Of a DNA stretch of 64,000 bases, positions 7,309-17,310 are shown piece by piece. This stretch comes from Thalassovita mediterranea. Its GTDB lineage: Bacteria > Pseudomonadota > Alphaproteobacteria > Rhodobacterales > Rhodobacteraceae. The stretch spans positions 62,001-126,000 of the forward strand of contig NZ_CYSF01000018.1 of the NCBI RefSeq assembly GCF_001458435.1, given 5' to 3'. The notes under the pieces were generated by a model, which was not told where the DNA came from, searched no databases, and saw only the letters and a program-made list of their open reading frames with translations. Position 1 is the stretch's first letter, and every line of letters begins with the position of its first letter. Made by a program: the position numbers and the translations under genes.

Positions 7309-9357
7309 ATGTTCAATAAGATCCTGATCGCGAACCGGGGCGAAATCGCCTGCCGCGTTATCAAGACGGCCCGCAAGATGGGCATTCAGACCGTGGCCAT
7401 CTATTCGGACGCCGACAAACAGGCGCTGCATGTGAAAATGGCGGATGAAGCCATCCACATCGGCCCGCCGCCGGCGAACCAATCCTACATCGTCATCGAC
7501 AAGGTGATGGACGCGATCCGCCAGTCGGGCGCGCAGGCGGTTCACCCGGGCTACGGCTTCTTGTCCGAAAACTCCAAGTTTGCCGAGGCGCTGGAAGCCG
7601 AAGGCGTCGCCTTCGTCGGCCCGCCTAAAGGCGCAATTGAAGCGATGGGGGATAAAATCACCTCCAAGAAGATCGCCCAAGAGGCAGGCGTGTCTACCGT
7701 TCCGGGCTACATGGGCCTGATCGAGGACGCCGAAGAAGCGGTGAAAATCTCGAACCAGATTGGCTATCCGGTGATGATCAAAGCCTCCGCCGGTGGTGGT
7801 GGTAAAGGCATGCGGATCGCATGGAACGACGACGAAGCGCGCGAAGGCTTCCAGTCGTCTAAGAACGAAGCGGCCAACAGCTTTGGCGATGACCGTATCT
7901 TTATTGAAAAGTTCGTGACCCAGCCGCGTCACATCGAAATTCAGGTTCTGTGCGATGCGCACGGCAACGGCATCTACCTGAACGAACGTGAATGTTCGAT
8001 CCAGCGCCGGAACCAGAAGGTTGTCGAAGAGGCGCCGTCGCCCTTCCTGGACGAAGCGACCCGTAAAGCGATGGGCGAACAGTCCGTCGCACTGGCCAAA
8101 GCCGTGGGCTACGCCAGCGCCGGTACTGTGGAATTCATCGTTGATGGCGATAAGAACTTCTACTTCCTCGAAATGAACACCCGTCTGCAGGTGGAACACC
8201 CTGTGACCGAACTGATCACCGGTGTTGATCTGGTCGAACAGATGATCCGCGTCGCCAATGGCGAAGAGCTGACCATCAAGCAAGAAGACGTGCAGATTAA
8301 CGGCTGGGCGATTGAAAACCGCGTCTACGCCGAAGATCCCTATCGTAACTTCCTGCCGTCGATCGGTCGTCTGACCCGCTACCGTCCGCCAGCGGAAATC
8401 GCTGCAGGTCCGATGCAGGACAACGGTAAATGGGCCGATGACGCCACCATTGGTGACAGCTTTGCTGTGCGTAACGATACCGGCGTCTTTGAAGGCGGCG
8501 AGATTTCGATGTACTATGACCCGATGATCGCGAAACTCTGCACATGGGCGCCGACCCGTGGGGAGGCGATTGAGGCCATGCGCAACGCGCTGGATGGCTT
8601 TGAACTGGAAGGCATTGGTCACAACCTGCCGTTCGTCAGCGCCGTGATGGACCATCCGAAATTCATCAGCGGTGACATGACCACCGCCTTCATCGCCGAA
8701 GAATACCCCGAAGGTTTCGAAGGTGTGGACCTGCCGGAAGAGGCGCTGAAGCGTATTGCCGCGGCCTGTTCCGCAATGCACCGCGTTGCTGAAATTCGCC
8801 GCACCCGCGTGTCGGGCCGTATGGACAACCACGAACGCCGCGTTGGCACCGATTGGGTTGTGACCCTGCAGGGCACCGAATTCCCCGTGTCCATCGCTGC
8901 GGATCACGATGGGTCCACCGTAACCTTCGCAGATGGCAGCAGCCACCGCGTTGCGTCCGAATGGACGCCGGGTGATCAGCTGGCGAACCTGACCGTTGAC
9001 GGTGACCCGCTGGTGCTGAAGGTCGGCAAAATCTCGGGCGGTTTCCGCATCCGCAGCCGTGGCGCCGACCTGAAGGTGCACGTGCGCACCCCGCGTCAGG
9101 CCGAACTGGCCAAGCTGATGCCGGAAAAACTGCCGCCGGACACCTCGAAAATGCTGCTTTGCCCGATGCCGGGTCTGATCGTGAAGGTCGACGTGGAAGT
9201 GGGCGACGAAGTGCAGGAAGGTCAGGCGCTGTGCACCGTTGAGGCGATGAAGATGGAAAACATCCTGCGCGCCGAGAAGAAAGCCGTGGTCAGCAAGATC
9301 AACGCGGCACCGGGCGACAGCCTTGCCGTGGATGATGTGATCATCGAGTTCGAGTGA
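7309..9357 (+). CDS. pccA: Propionyl-CoA carboxylase alpha subunit (biotin carboxylase plus biotin carrier)
   Basis: The 682-residue protein carboxylates its own biotin with ATP and bicarbonate and hands the carboxyl group to PccB. The biotin carboxylase part begins MFNKILIANRGEIACRVIKTARK. Its ATP-grasp loop GGGGKGM is at residues 162-168, with further markers EIQVLCD, SIQRRNQKVVEEAPSP and FLEMNTRLQVEHPVTE. A BT linker domain follows. The C-terminal carrier has EAMKMEN with the biotinyl lysine at 648. ATG 7309 follows GGAAGGGACGAGAA and matches the conserved N-terminus. The Ruegeria pomeroyi homologue was used for the PCC holoenzyme structure. The mutase gene follows at 10190. Confidence 0.97.
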   Translation: MFNKILIANRGEIACRVIKTARKMGIQTVAIYSDADKQALHVKMADEAIHIGPPPANQSYIVIDKVMDAIRQSGAQAVHPGYGFLSENSKFAEALEAEGVAFVGPPKGAIEAMGDKITSKKIAQEAGVSTVPGYMGLIEDAEEAVKISNQIGYPVMIKASAGGGGKGMRIAWNDDEAREGFQSSKNEAANSFGDDRIFIEKFVTQPRHIEIQVLCDAHGNGIYLNERECSIQRRNQKVVEEAPSPFLDEATRKAMGEQSVALAKAVGYASAGTVEFIVDGDKNFYFLEMNTRLQVEHPVTELITGVDLVEQMIRVANGEELTIKQEDVQINGWAIENRVYAEDPYRNFLPSIGRLTRYRPPAEIAAGPMQDNGKWADDATIGDSFAVRNDTGVFEGGEISMYYDPMIAKLCTWAPTRGEAIEAMRNALDGFELEGIGHNLPFVSAVMDHPKFISGDMTTAFIAEEYPEGFEGVDLPEEALKRIAAACSAMHRVAEIRRTRVSGRMDNHERRVGTDWVVTLQGTEFPVSIAADHDGSTVTFADGSSHRVASEWTPGDQLANLTVDGDPLVLKVGKISGGFRIRSRGADLKVHVRTPRQAELAKLMPEKLPPDTSKMLLCPMPGLIVKVDVEVGDEVQEGQALCTVEAMKMENILRAEKKAVVSKINAAPGDSLAVDDVIIEFE

Positions 9358-9383
9358 GCCTTGGCCCGCCGTTACGCCATATC

Positions 9384-9437
9384 CCCCGCGACAAAGCGGG
9401 GAGAGGCCTACGCAAATACCTCTGTGTATTTGCGTAG
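9384..9437. repeat. Two adjacent hairpins downstream of pccA
   Basis: The first hairpin is CCCCGC/GCGGGG (9384-9389 and 9396-9401) with a 6-base loop. The second is a perfect 12-bp stem CTACGCAAATAC/GTATTTGCGTAG (9408-9419 and 9426-9437) with a 6-base loop. No T-run follows. They begin 26 bases after the pccA stop codon and could act as terminator, mRNA end-stabiliser or mobile palindrome. Confidence 0.7.
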
Positions 9438-9485
9438 CGCTTCTTGTGATGTGACGGCGGGCGCAACACTCGATATTGAATTGCC

Positions 9486-9567
9486 GCGCCTGACCCGCAG
9501 GGGTGGGTGCGAAGCGCCCGCCCCATGGGGGGCGGGTCGGGCGCTGCCTGTGACTGTGTCACAGGCA
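9486..9567. repeat. Double-hairpin repeat element, copy 1
   Basis: The first hairpin has stem AGCGCCCG/CGGGCGCT (9513-9520 and 9538-9545) around the palindrome CCCCATGGGG. It abuts a second hairpin, TGCCTGTGAC/GTCACAGGCA (9545-9554 and 9558-9567), with a 3-base loop. An upstream arm GCGCCTGACCCGC (9486-9498) can alternatively pair with 9532-9544. Copy 2 (12476-12533) has the same plan. It lies between the convergent pccA and DUF4174 genes. Confidence 0.75.
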
Positions 9568-9581
9568 ATGAATGCTGGGCC

Positions 9582-10034
9582 TCACTCCTTGCCCAGCTCT
9601 ACCCGTATCTCTTGTTGCCGTGTTGGCCATTTGTCGATGGACCGGGTGATTTCGCGCACCGTCCACGGGGCCGGTTTGCGCAGTTTGATGCCGCCGTCCT
9701 TGTCGATCAACGCCAGCATGAAGCCGCGCGGGCGCAGTTTCTTGCGCAGGGCAGACTTTGCCTTTGGGTCGGTGTCCGTCAGGATCACCACATCGCGCAG
9801 CAGCAATTCCTCTACGTCGGCTTCCAGAAACCGCATCTGTTCCACAAAACGTGGGTCCGCAGCGGCATCGGCAAAAACGACGATGGGCCGTTTGGTCCAC
9901 AGAAAATCCTCCAGCGCAACCTCCGCGCTGTCGACGATAGGTAACTCTGGCGTTGCACTCGCCTCTTGTGCCAATCCGGCGCTGGCGCCGAAGGGCAGGG
10001 ATAAAACCGCAAGAATTCCAAATACGTGTCGCAT
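9582..10034 (-). CDS. Secreted DUF4174-domain protein
   Basis: The protein has 150 residues with a Sec signal peptide (MRHVFGILAVLSLPFGASAGLAQEA). The mature part, DFLWTKRPIVVFADAAADPRFVEQMRFLEADVEELLLRDVVILTDTD...LRPRGFMLALIDKDGGIKLRKPAPWTVREITRSIDKWPTRQQEI, matches my memory of DUF4174, a thioredoxin-fold-like periplasmic family without the CxxC motif. AGGAGG lies 10 bases before the ATG; a TTG one codon earlier (10037) is equally placed for initiation. It lies between pccA and the mutase but on the opposite strand. Function unknown. Confidence 0.75.
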   Translation of the reverse strand: MRHVFGILAVLSLPFGASAGLAQEASATPELPIVDSAEVALEDFLWTKRPIVVFADAAADPRFVEQMRFLEADVEELLLRDVVILTDTDPKAKSALRKKLRPRGFMLALIDKDGGIKLRKPAPWTVREITRSIDKWPTRQQEIRVELGKE

Positions 10035-10189
10035 CAAAGCAAAGCCTCCTGTCGATCAAGATATAGGCATCTCTGCGCCGATTGCGACCACGAAACACAT
10101 GAAAACACCTGTGGCCCCATCATCTGGGACCACCTGCCACAGCCATCCGCATAGCGCGCCCCTCCTGGCGCAGACGAAAGGACGATAGC

Positions 10190-12319
<2,130 letters not shown>

Positions 12320-12350
12320 TCGGGTCAAAGCGATCCGTTAAACAACTAGA

Positions 12351-12385
12351 AAGCCCCGGCAGCTGCGCGCTGTCGGGGCTTTTTG
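12351..12385 (+). terminator. Rho-independent terminator of the mutase gene
   Basis: The stem AAGCCCCGGCAGC pairs with GCTGTCGGGGCTT, with one mismatch, across a 5-base loop and runs into TTTTT. It begins 32 bases after the stop codon. Confidence 0.9.
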
Positions 12386-12470
12386 TTAGGCTATTGGAGT
12401 ACCCAGCAACTCCTCTGAGAAGATACGATAAGTGAACAAGTGATGTAGCCGCGCACGAACCGAGGGGCGA

Positions 12471-12533
12471 AGCGAAGCGCCCGCCCCGTGGGGGCGGTTC
12501 GGGCGCTGCCAAATCTTTGATTTGGCATTTTTT
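12471..12533 (+). repeat. Double-hairpin repeat element, copy 2, ending in a T-run
   Basis: GCGAAGCGCCCGCCCC...GGGGCGGTTCGGGCGCT (12476-12507) forms the first hairpin. Stem TGCCAAATC/GATTTGGCA (12507-12515 and 12519-12527) with loop TTT forms the second, followed by TTTTTT. The plan equals copy 1 at 9513-9567, but the inner bases of the second stem differ in both arms, which preserves pairing. It lies between the convergent mutase and nhaA genes. Confidence 0.75.
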
Positions 12534-12554
12534 CTTGCTCGTTTGCAGCACGCG

Positions 12555-12594
12555 AAAAAGGCGCCCACCTGCATGAGGGGGCGCCTTTCTTAGG
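12555..12594 (-). terminator. Terminator of nhaA
   Basis: GGCGCCC (from 12559) pairs with GGGCGCC (to about 12585). On the minus strand it ends in TTTTT, 21 bases beyond the nhaA stop codon; the other orientation is weaker (TTTCTT). Confidence 0.8.
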
Positions 12595-12614
12595 TCTCCT
12601 GATAGCGTTGGGGG

Positions 12615-13814
12615 TTAGGCGTTGGCCGCCTCACCTGTGGCCTCAGTAGCCTCATCCGCTTCTTTGTTGCTGGCCACCCACAGGGCCGCCGCGCCAAGGA
12701 TCGCAGAGATGGCAGAGCCGGACAGAACGCCCATGCGCACCTGGTTCATCATCGCCGCATCCGAGAAGGAGAGCGAGCCGATGAACAGCGACATGGTAAA
12801 GCCGATACCAGCCAAACAGGCGACGCCATAGATGTGTAGCCAGTTGGCGCCATGCGGCATACGGGCCAGGCCCGCCTTGACCATCAGGAAGGTGACGCCA
12901 AAAACGCCCGCCTGCTTGCCCAGGATCAGACCCAGCGCGATGCCCAGCGGCAGCGGTGCAAACAGATCGGCAATGGTCATGCCCTGCAGCACCACACCAG
13001 CGTTGGCAAAGGCAAAGACGGGGATGATCAGGTACAGCACATAGGGTGTCAGCGCGTGTTCCAGCGAATGCAGCGGGCTCTTGCCCCATTTGTCCTTCAT
13101 CGGGATGCAGAAGGCGGTGATCACACCGGCCAGCGTCGCGTGAACGCCCGATTTCAGCACGAAGAACCACATCACCACGCCCAGAAGGATCATAGGCGCC
13201 ATGCGGTGTGCGCCTTTGAGGTTCAGCCAGATCAACCCGCCCAGCGGTATCAGGGCCAGATAGAGGTAGTCGATTTTCAGCTCAGCCGTATAGAACAGCG
13301 CAATGATGATGATCGCGCCAAGGTCGTCCAAAATGGCCAGCGTCAGCAGAAATACCTTTAGCGAGGCAGGCGCACGGCTGCCCATCAGCGCCAGAATGCC
13401 CAGCGCAAAGGCAATATCGGTGGCCGCAGGGATCGCCCAGCCGGTGACCGAAGGCAAGCCCCAGTTCAGCGCCACAAAGATCAGCGCCGGCATCACCATG
13501 CCGCCCACGGCCGCCATACCGGGTAGCACGACATCTGCGGGGTTCTTCAGCTTGCCCTCCATCATCTCGCGCTTCAGCTCAAGACCGATGAGGAAGAAGA
13601 AGATCGCCATCAAACCGTCGTTGATCCACAGGATCAGCGGCTTTTTCAGGCCAACACCATCCAGAGTCACCGCGAAATAGGCGCCCAGAAAATCTTCATA
13701 AAAAACCGAAAGGGCAGAGTTTGCCACGATAAGTGCGGCGACCGCAGAGAGCATCAAAAGGATGCCTCCGGAGGCTTCGTGCCTGAAAAACTTGTCGATT
13801 GCCCGTAGAAGCAT
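12615..13814 (-). CDS. nhaA: Na+/H+ antiporter NhaA
   Basis: The 399-residue protein has about 11-12 membrane helices and exchanges protons for cytoplasmic Na+, keeping pH and salt balance in the inner membrane. The transport site is evident in AIPAATDIAFALGILALMG and in LTLAILDDLGAII, which holds the adjacent aspartates equivalent to Asp163-Asp164 of E. coli NhaA. The helix IFFFLIGLELKREMMEG is also diagnostic. AAAGGA lies before the ATG. The C-terminus is a hydrophilic acidic tail (NKEADEATEATGEAANA). It stands alone between two terminators and a divergent gene. Confidence 0.96.
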   Translation of the reverse strand: MLLRAIDKFFRHEASGGILLMLSAVAALIVANSALSVFYEDFLGAYFAVTLDGVGLKKPLILWINDGLMAIFFFLIGLELKREMMEGKLKNPADVVLPGMAAVGGMVMPALIFVALNWGLPSVTGWAIPAATDIAFALGILALMGSRAPASLKVFLLTLAILDDLGAIIIIALFYTAELKIDYLYLALIPLGGLIWLNLKGAHRMAPMILLGVVMWFFVLKSGVHATLAGVITAFCIPMKDKWGKSPLHSLEHALTPYVLYLIIPVFAFANAGVVLQGMTIADLFAPLPLGIALGLILGKQAGVFGVTFLMVKAGLARMPHGANWLHIYGVACLAGIGFTMSLFIGSLSFSDAAMMNQVRMGVLSGSAISAILGAAALWVASNKEADEATEATGEAANA

Positions 13815-13906
13815 TGCGTTTCCTTTACTCTCTATCCGCGTTACCTATCAAACTGGATTTCACGATACTCAGTTTAATAACAACGACGTGGGGAAAGATC
13901 TGTTTA

Positions 13907-14518
13907 ATGCTCACCTTAGATCATCTGGCCGTGGCGGCAAATACACTTGATGAAGGACAGGCCCATGTTCTTCAAACTTTGGGCATAAAAATGCAGCCCG
14001 GTGGGCAGCATGAACGGTTCGCCACCCATAATTTGCTGATCGGCCTGGCGGATGGCCTGTATCTGGAGGTGATCGCCATCGATCCTGCCGCGCGGGCGCC
14101 TGTGGATGCGCGGTGGTTCAACTTGGATCGTTTTGCAGGGGCAGCGCGTTTGCACAATTGGATCTGTCGCACGGATGACATGACCACAGCACTGGCGCAA
14201 ATGCCCGCAGGGGCGGGGCGTATTGTTGATCTGGCCCGTGGGGATCTGCGCTGGAAAATGGCGGTGCCTGAGGATGGCAAACTGCCCTATGACGAGATGT
14301 GTCCGGCGTTGATTGAGTGGCAGGGGGCACATCCGGCGCCCCGTCTGGTGCAATCGGGCGCGCGGCTGACACGGTTGGAGGTGACCCACCCCCAAGGCGA
14401 AGCGCTGGCTGCTACTCTAGCGCCGCTGCTGGACGATCCGCGTGTGGTGATCACCGCTGGCGATGCGCCACTGATGCGCGCCTGTTTTGATGTGGCTGGG
14501 CAGGAACGCTGGCTATGA
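13907..14518 (+). CDS. VOC-family (glyoxalase-like) protein
   Basis: A protein of 203 residues starting MLTLDHLAVAANTLDEGQ, the canonical opening of glyoxalase_3/VOC proteins. The first metal ligand is His6, and there is a second betaalphabetabetabeta repeat (THNLLIGLADGLYLEVIAIDP). Family members are metal-dependent isomerases or dioxygenases, or metal-free binding proteins; the substrate cannot be inferred. The upstream open frame is rejected as start because GGGAAAG lies just before ATG 13907 and the VOC fold begins there. The stop overlaps the next start by four bases (ATGA), so the pair is co-translated. Confidence 0.82.
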   Translation: MLTLDHLAVAANTLDEGQAHVLQTLGIKMQPGGQHERFATHNLLIGLADGLYLEVIAIDPAARAPVDARWFNLDRFAGAARLHNWICRTDDMTTALAQMPAGAGRIVDLARGDLRWKMAVPEDGKLPYDEMCPALIEWQGAHPAPRLVQSGARLTRLEVTHPQGEALAATLAPLLDDPRVVITAGDAPLMRACFDVAGQERWL

Positions 14519-15009
14519 CCGTTGTGATCAGACCCGCAGAACCGACCGACGCGCCAGACATTACTGTGATCTGGAACCGGATCATCGCGGACACCACAGT
14601 GACCTTCACCACCGATCTGAAAACAACTGATGGCATCGCTGCCGACATCACCGCTCGTCAGGCGGCAGGGCAGGGGTATCTGGTGGTGGTTGCGGGGGAT
14701 CAGCTGCTGGGACTGGCCTGTTATGGGCCGTTTCGCGCAGGTCCGGGATATGCGCAGACGATGGAGCATACGATCTATCTGGCAGAGGGCGCGCAGGGGC
14801 AGGGACTGGGCCGCCGTTTGTTGACCGCGTTAGAGGATCACGCGCGCCATGCGGGTCTGCGGTGCCTGATTGCGGGGATCAGTGGCGAAAACAGTGGCGC
14901 GCAGCGATTTCATGCCGCGCAAGGCTATACAGAGGTGGGCAGACTGCCGCAGGTGGGCACAAAGTTCAGCCGTGCCCTTGATCTTGTGCTGATGCAGAAG
15001 CTTCTATAG
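14515..15009 (+). CDS. GNAT-family N-acetyltransferase, Pat/phosphinothricin-like
   Basis: The 164-residue protein begins MTVVIRPAEPTDAPDITVIWNRIIADTTVTFTT. The acetyl-CoA-binding motif A is AEGAQGQGLGRRLLTALEDHAR (around residues 90-112), followed by the C-terminal SGENSGAQRFHAAQGYTEVGRLPQVGTKF typical of the Pat/Bar subfamily, whose members acetylate small amines such as phosphinothricin or methionine sulfoximine. The physiological substrate is unknown. It overlaps the VOC gene by four bases, suggesting a two-gene operon. Confidence 0.88.
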   Translation: MTVVIRPAEPTDAPDITVIWNRIIADTTVTFTTDLKTTDGIAADITARQAAGQGYLVVVAGDQLLGLACYGPFRAGPGYAQTMEHTIYLAEGAQGQGLGRRLLTALEDHARHAGLRCLIAGISGENSGAQRFHAAQGYTEVGRLPQVGTKFSRALDLVLMQKLL

Positions 15010-15106
15010 GCGGGGCTTAGGCGTGTTTCGGCTGTTCAAGCGTTGTTGACCCCGATGTAACACAATAAACCCTGACAGCCTTAGAACGGCAGGATAAACT
15101 AACCGC

Positions 15107-15799
15107 ATGTCCATTTGGAAACGCATAAGCGACGCGCTCAGCGCACTGACCAGTGGGGAACCGCTGAGCGAGATCTTTGATCGGCTGCGCACGCCGCCGG
15201 AACGCTCTGTTGCGTTTACCATCGCGGTGATCGCGCTGTCGGCGAAAATGGCCAAAGCAGATGGTCAGGTGACCCGTGATGAGGTTACCGCCATGCGCGA
15301 GGTGTTCCAGATCGCCCGTGAGGATGAGGCAGGGGCGGCACGTGTGTTCAATCTGGCCCGTCGCGACGTGGCAGGGTTTGAAGATTACGCGCTGCGTATT
15401 CGGCGAATGTTTGAAAACTCCGATGCCTGTCTGTGTGACCTGATGGAGGGGCTGTTCCACATCGCGATGGCGGATGGGACCTATCATCCGGCGGAAAACG
15501 ATTTCCTTGCCCAAGTGGCTGAAATTTTTGGTCTGGAAGAACATGACTTCCGCGCGCTGCGCGCCCGGTTCGTTCCTGATGCAGCGCCTGATCCCTACAC
15601 TGTTCTTGGGGTTAGCCCCGATACACCGGTGGCTGACATCCGTAAGGCGTGGAAGCAACAGGTGCGCGACACCCATCCTGATGCGATGATGGCCCGTGGG
15701 GTGCCGCAGGAAATGATCCGGATGGCGGAAAAACGGATGATTGACCTAAACAACGCCTGGGAAGAGATTACCTCTCTACGTGGTCCCGAAGCAGCCTGA
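15107..15799 (+). CDS. TerB-like plus J-domain protein (DjlA/DjiA type co-chaperone)
   Basis: The protein has 230 residues. Residues about 30-150 form a TerB/DjlA-type helical domain (FTIAVIALSAKMAKADGQVTRDEVTAMREVF; IAMADGTYHPAENDFLAQVAEIFGL). Residues about 165-227 are a J domain (DPYTVLGVSPDTPVADIRKAWKQQVRDTHPDAM) with the HPD tripeptide needed to stimulate DnaK ATPase. Unlike E. coli DjlA there is no N-terminal membrane helix, so it is likely cytosolic. The terminal TGATG overlaps the start of the following gene. Confidence 0.88.
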   Translation: MSIWKRISDALSALTSGEPLSEIFDRLRTPPERSVAFTIAVIALSAKMAKADGQVTRDEVTAMREVFQIAREDEAGAARVFNLARRDVAGFEDYALRIRRMFENSDACLCDLMEGLFHIAMADGTYHPAENDFLAQVAEIFGLEEHDFRALRARFVPDAAPDPYTVLGVSPDTPVADIRKAWKQQVRDTHPDAMMARGVPQEMIRMAEKRMIDLNNAWEEITSLRGPEAA

Positions 15800-16815
15800 T
15801 GCGCATCGCCACCTATAACGTGGAATGGTTCAACGCCTTGTTTGATGACACGGGCGCATTGCTCGAAGATGGCCGCTGGTCCAAACGTCGCGATGTAACC
15901 CGTGCCGAACAGCTACAGGCGCTGGGCGATGTGTTTCGGGCCATGGATGCCGACGCGGTTATGGTGATCGAGGCGCCGGATGACAGTCGTCATCGCAGCA
16001 CTGTTGTCGCCTTGCAGGCTTTTGCAGAACGGTTTGGGTTGCGCACCGATCATGCGCTGATTGGGTTTGCCAATCACACCCAGCAGGAAATCGCGCTGCT
16101 TTATGATCCAAACGTGCTAAAGGCGCGGCATGATCCACAATCGGACCCCGAAGCGCCACGTTTTGATCAGACGCTGGCGATTGATCTGGATGTGGATGCA
16201 CGCGCCGACAAGGTGCAGTTTTCCAAGCCACCGCTAGAATTGGCATTGGAAACAGCGGGCGGGTTCCAATTTCGCATGATCGGCGCTCATCTGAAATCAA
16301 AGGCCCCCTATGGCGCGCAGGGCCGTGATGCGGTGATGCGCGCATCCATCGCCAATCGGCGCAAACAGTTGGCGCAGGCGATCTGGCTGCGCCGTCGGGT
16401 CGAAGCGGTGCTGGCAGAGGGTACGCCGCTGATGGTGATGGGTGATCTGAATGATGGTCCGGGACTGGATGAGTATGAGGATCTCTTTGGTCGGTCATCG
16501 GTCGAGATTGTGCTGGGGGCGCAGGATCACGCAGGGGCGGAGAGGTGCCTTTATGATCCCCATGCCACAGGGGCATTGCGCAATCGCTGGGCGCAACCTT
16601 CGACCTCTCGGTTTTATCTGCCGCATGAAAAACGCTACCTTCAGGCACTGTTGGATTATGTGATGATTTCGCCAGATCTACGGGCGAAACGCCCTGAATG
16701 GCGGATCTGGCACCCGTTTGAGGATGAGGGTTGTTTCGGCGATGCGGATTTGCAGGCGGCGCTGTTGATGGCGTCGGATCATTTTCCGGTGGTGCTGGAT
16801 ATCGACATCGATTGA
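15799..16815 (+). CDS. Endonuclease/exonuclease/phosphatase (EEP) fold hydrolase
   Basis: The 338-residue protein starts MRIATYNVEWFNALFDD, the first EEP motif with catalytic Asn. Further motifs are DAVMVIEAPDD (metal-binding Glu), MIGAHLKSKAPYG, MVMGDLNDGPG (catalytic Asp/Asn), LLDYVMIS and the C-terminal SDHFPVVLDI (catalytic His). The fold serves DNases, phosphodiesterases and lipid phosphatases, and the substrate here is open. No signal peptide is present. The start overlaps the stop of the J-domain gene by one base, so the two form an operon. Confidence 0.88.
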   Translation: MRIATYNVEWFNALFDDTGALLEDGRWSKRRDVTRAEQLQALGDVFRAMDADAVMVIEAPDDSRHRSTVVALQAFAERFGLRTDHALIGFANHTQQEIALLYDPNVLKARHDPQSDPEAPRFDQTLAIDLDVDARADKVQFSKPPLELALETAGGFQFRMIGAHLKSKAPYGAQGRDAVMRASIANRRKQLAQAIWLRRRVEAVLAEGTPLMVMGDLNDGPGLDEYEDLFGRSSVEIVLGAQDHAGAERCLYDPHATGALRNRWAQPSTSRFYLPHEKRYLQALLDYVMISPDLRAKRPEWRIWHPFEDEGCFGDADLQAALLMASDHFPVVLDIDID

Positions 16816-16905
16816 TCGGGCGCAAATAGGCGAACTTTGGCCCGCCACATCACCCTATCCGCGCGCCACTCGGAATTGGGTGAGTTCGCGCCTATACTTG
16901 CTGCT

Positions 16906-17310
16906 ATGACACATCGCCTGATCCCCGCCACGCTTTGCGTGTTTTTGACCCTGAGCCCCCTGACATTTGCGGCCGCCCAAGATGCAGCCCCAGATAAAGC
17001 GCCGGAAGAAGATGGTTTTTCCCTGATGGAGGAGGGCGCGAAGCTGTTCCTGAAAGGCATCATCGAAGAGATGGAGCCTGCGATTGACGGTCTCAACGAT
17101 CTGACGGCAGAAATGGAACCCGCGTTGCGGCAGTTGCTGGATGAAATGGGGCCAGCATTGGCGGACCTGCTGGATCAGGTGGAGGATTTTACCCAATACC
17201 ACCCACCGGAAATCCTGCCTAATGGCGATATCATCCTGCGCCGCAAACAGCCCGAGGAGGCGCCGGAAGAGGCACCAGAGGCGGGAACAAATGAGGCGAT
17301 TGATCTCTGA
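16906..17310 (+). CDS. Secreted helical hypothetical protein
   Basis: The protein has 134 residues with a Sec signal peptide (MTHRLIPATLCVFLTLSPLTFAAAQ-DA). The mature part is acidic and helical, with a repeated pattern of roughly ten residues (EEMEPAIDGLNDLTAEMEPALRQLLDEMGPALADLLDQVEDF). It then has YHPPEILPNGDIILRRK and a Glu/Pro tail. I have seen this architecture in Rhodobacterales proteins annotated only as hypothetical. The ATG at 16906 was chosen for its signal peptide, although no clear ribosome site precedes it; the longer frame begins at a TTG. It converges on ppx with adjacent stop codons. Confidence 0.72.
   Translation: MTHRLIPATLCVFLTLSPLTFAAAQDAAPDKAPEEDGFSLMEEGAKLFLKGIIEEMEPAIDGLNDLTAEMEPALRQLLDEMGPALADLLDQVEDFTQYHPPEILPNGDIILRRKQPEEAPEEAPEAGTNEAIDL

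Noticed and set aside
5034-7319. A 761-codon open frame on the plus strand, opposite the porin gene.
   Set aside because: It is the antisense shadow of the porin in its first half and reads through a terminator and the lipoprotein gene in its second half. Composition is not protein-like.
7138-9081. A 647-codon minus-strand frame opposite pccA.
   Set aside because: Long antisense frames are common opposite GC-rich genes. The translation is His/Phe/Arg-rich with no domain, whereas pccA on the other strand is certain.
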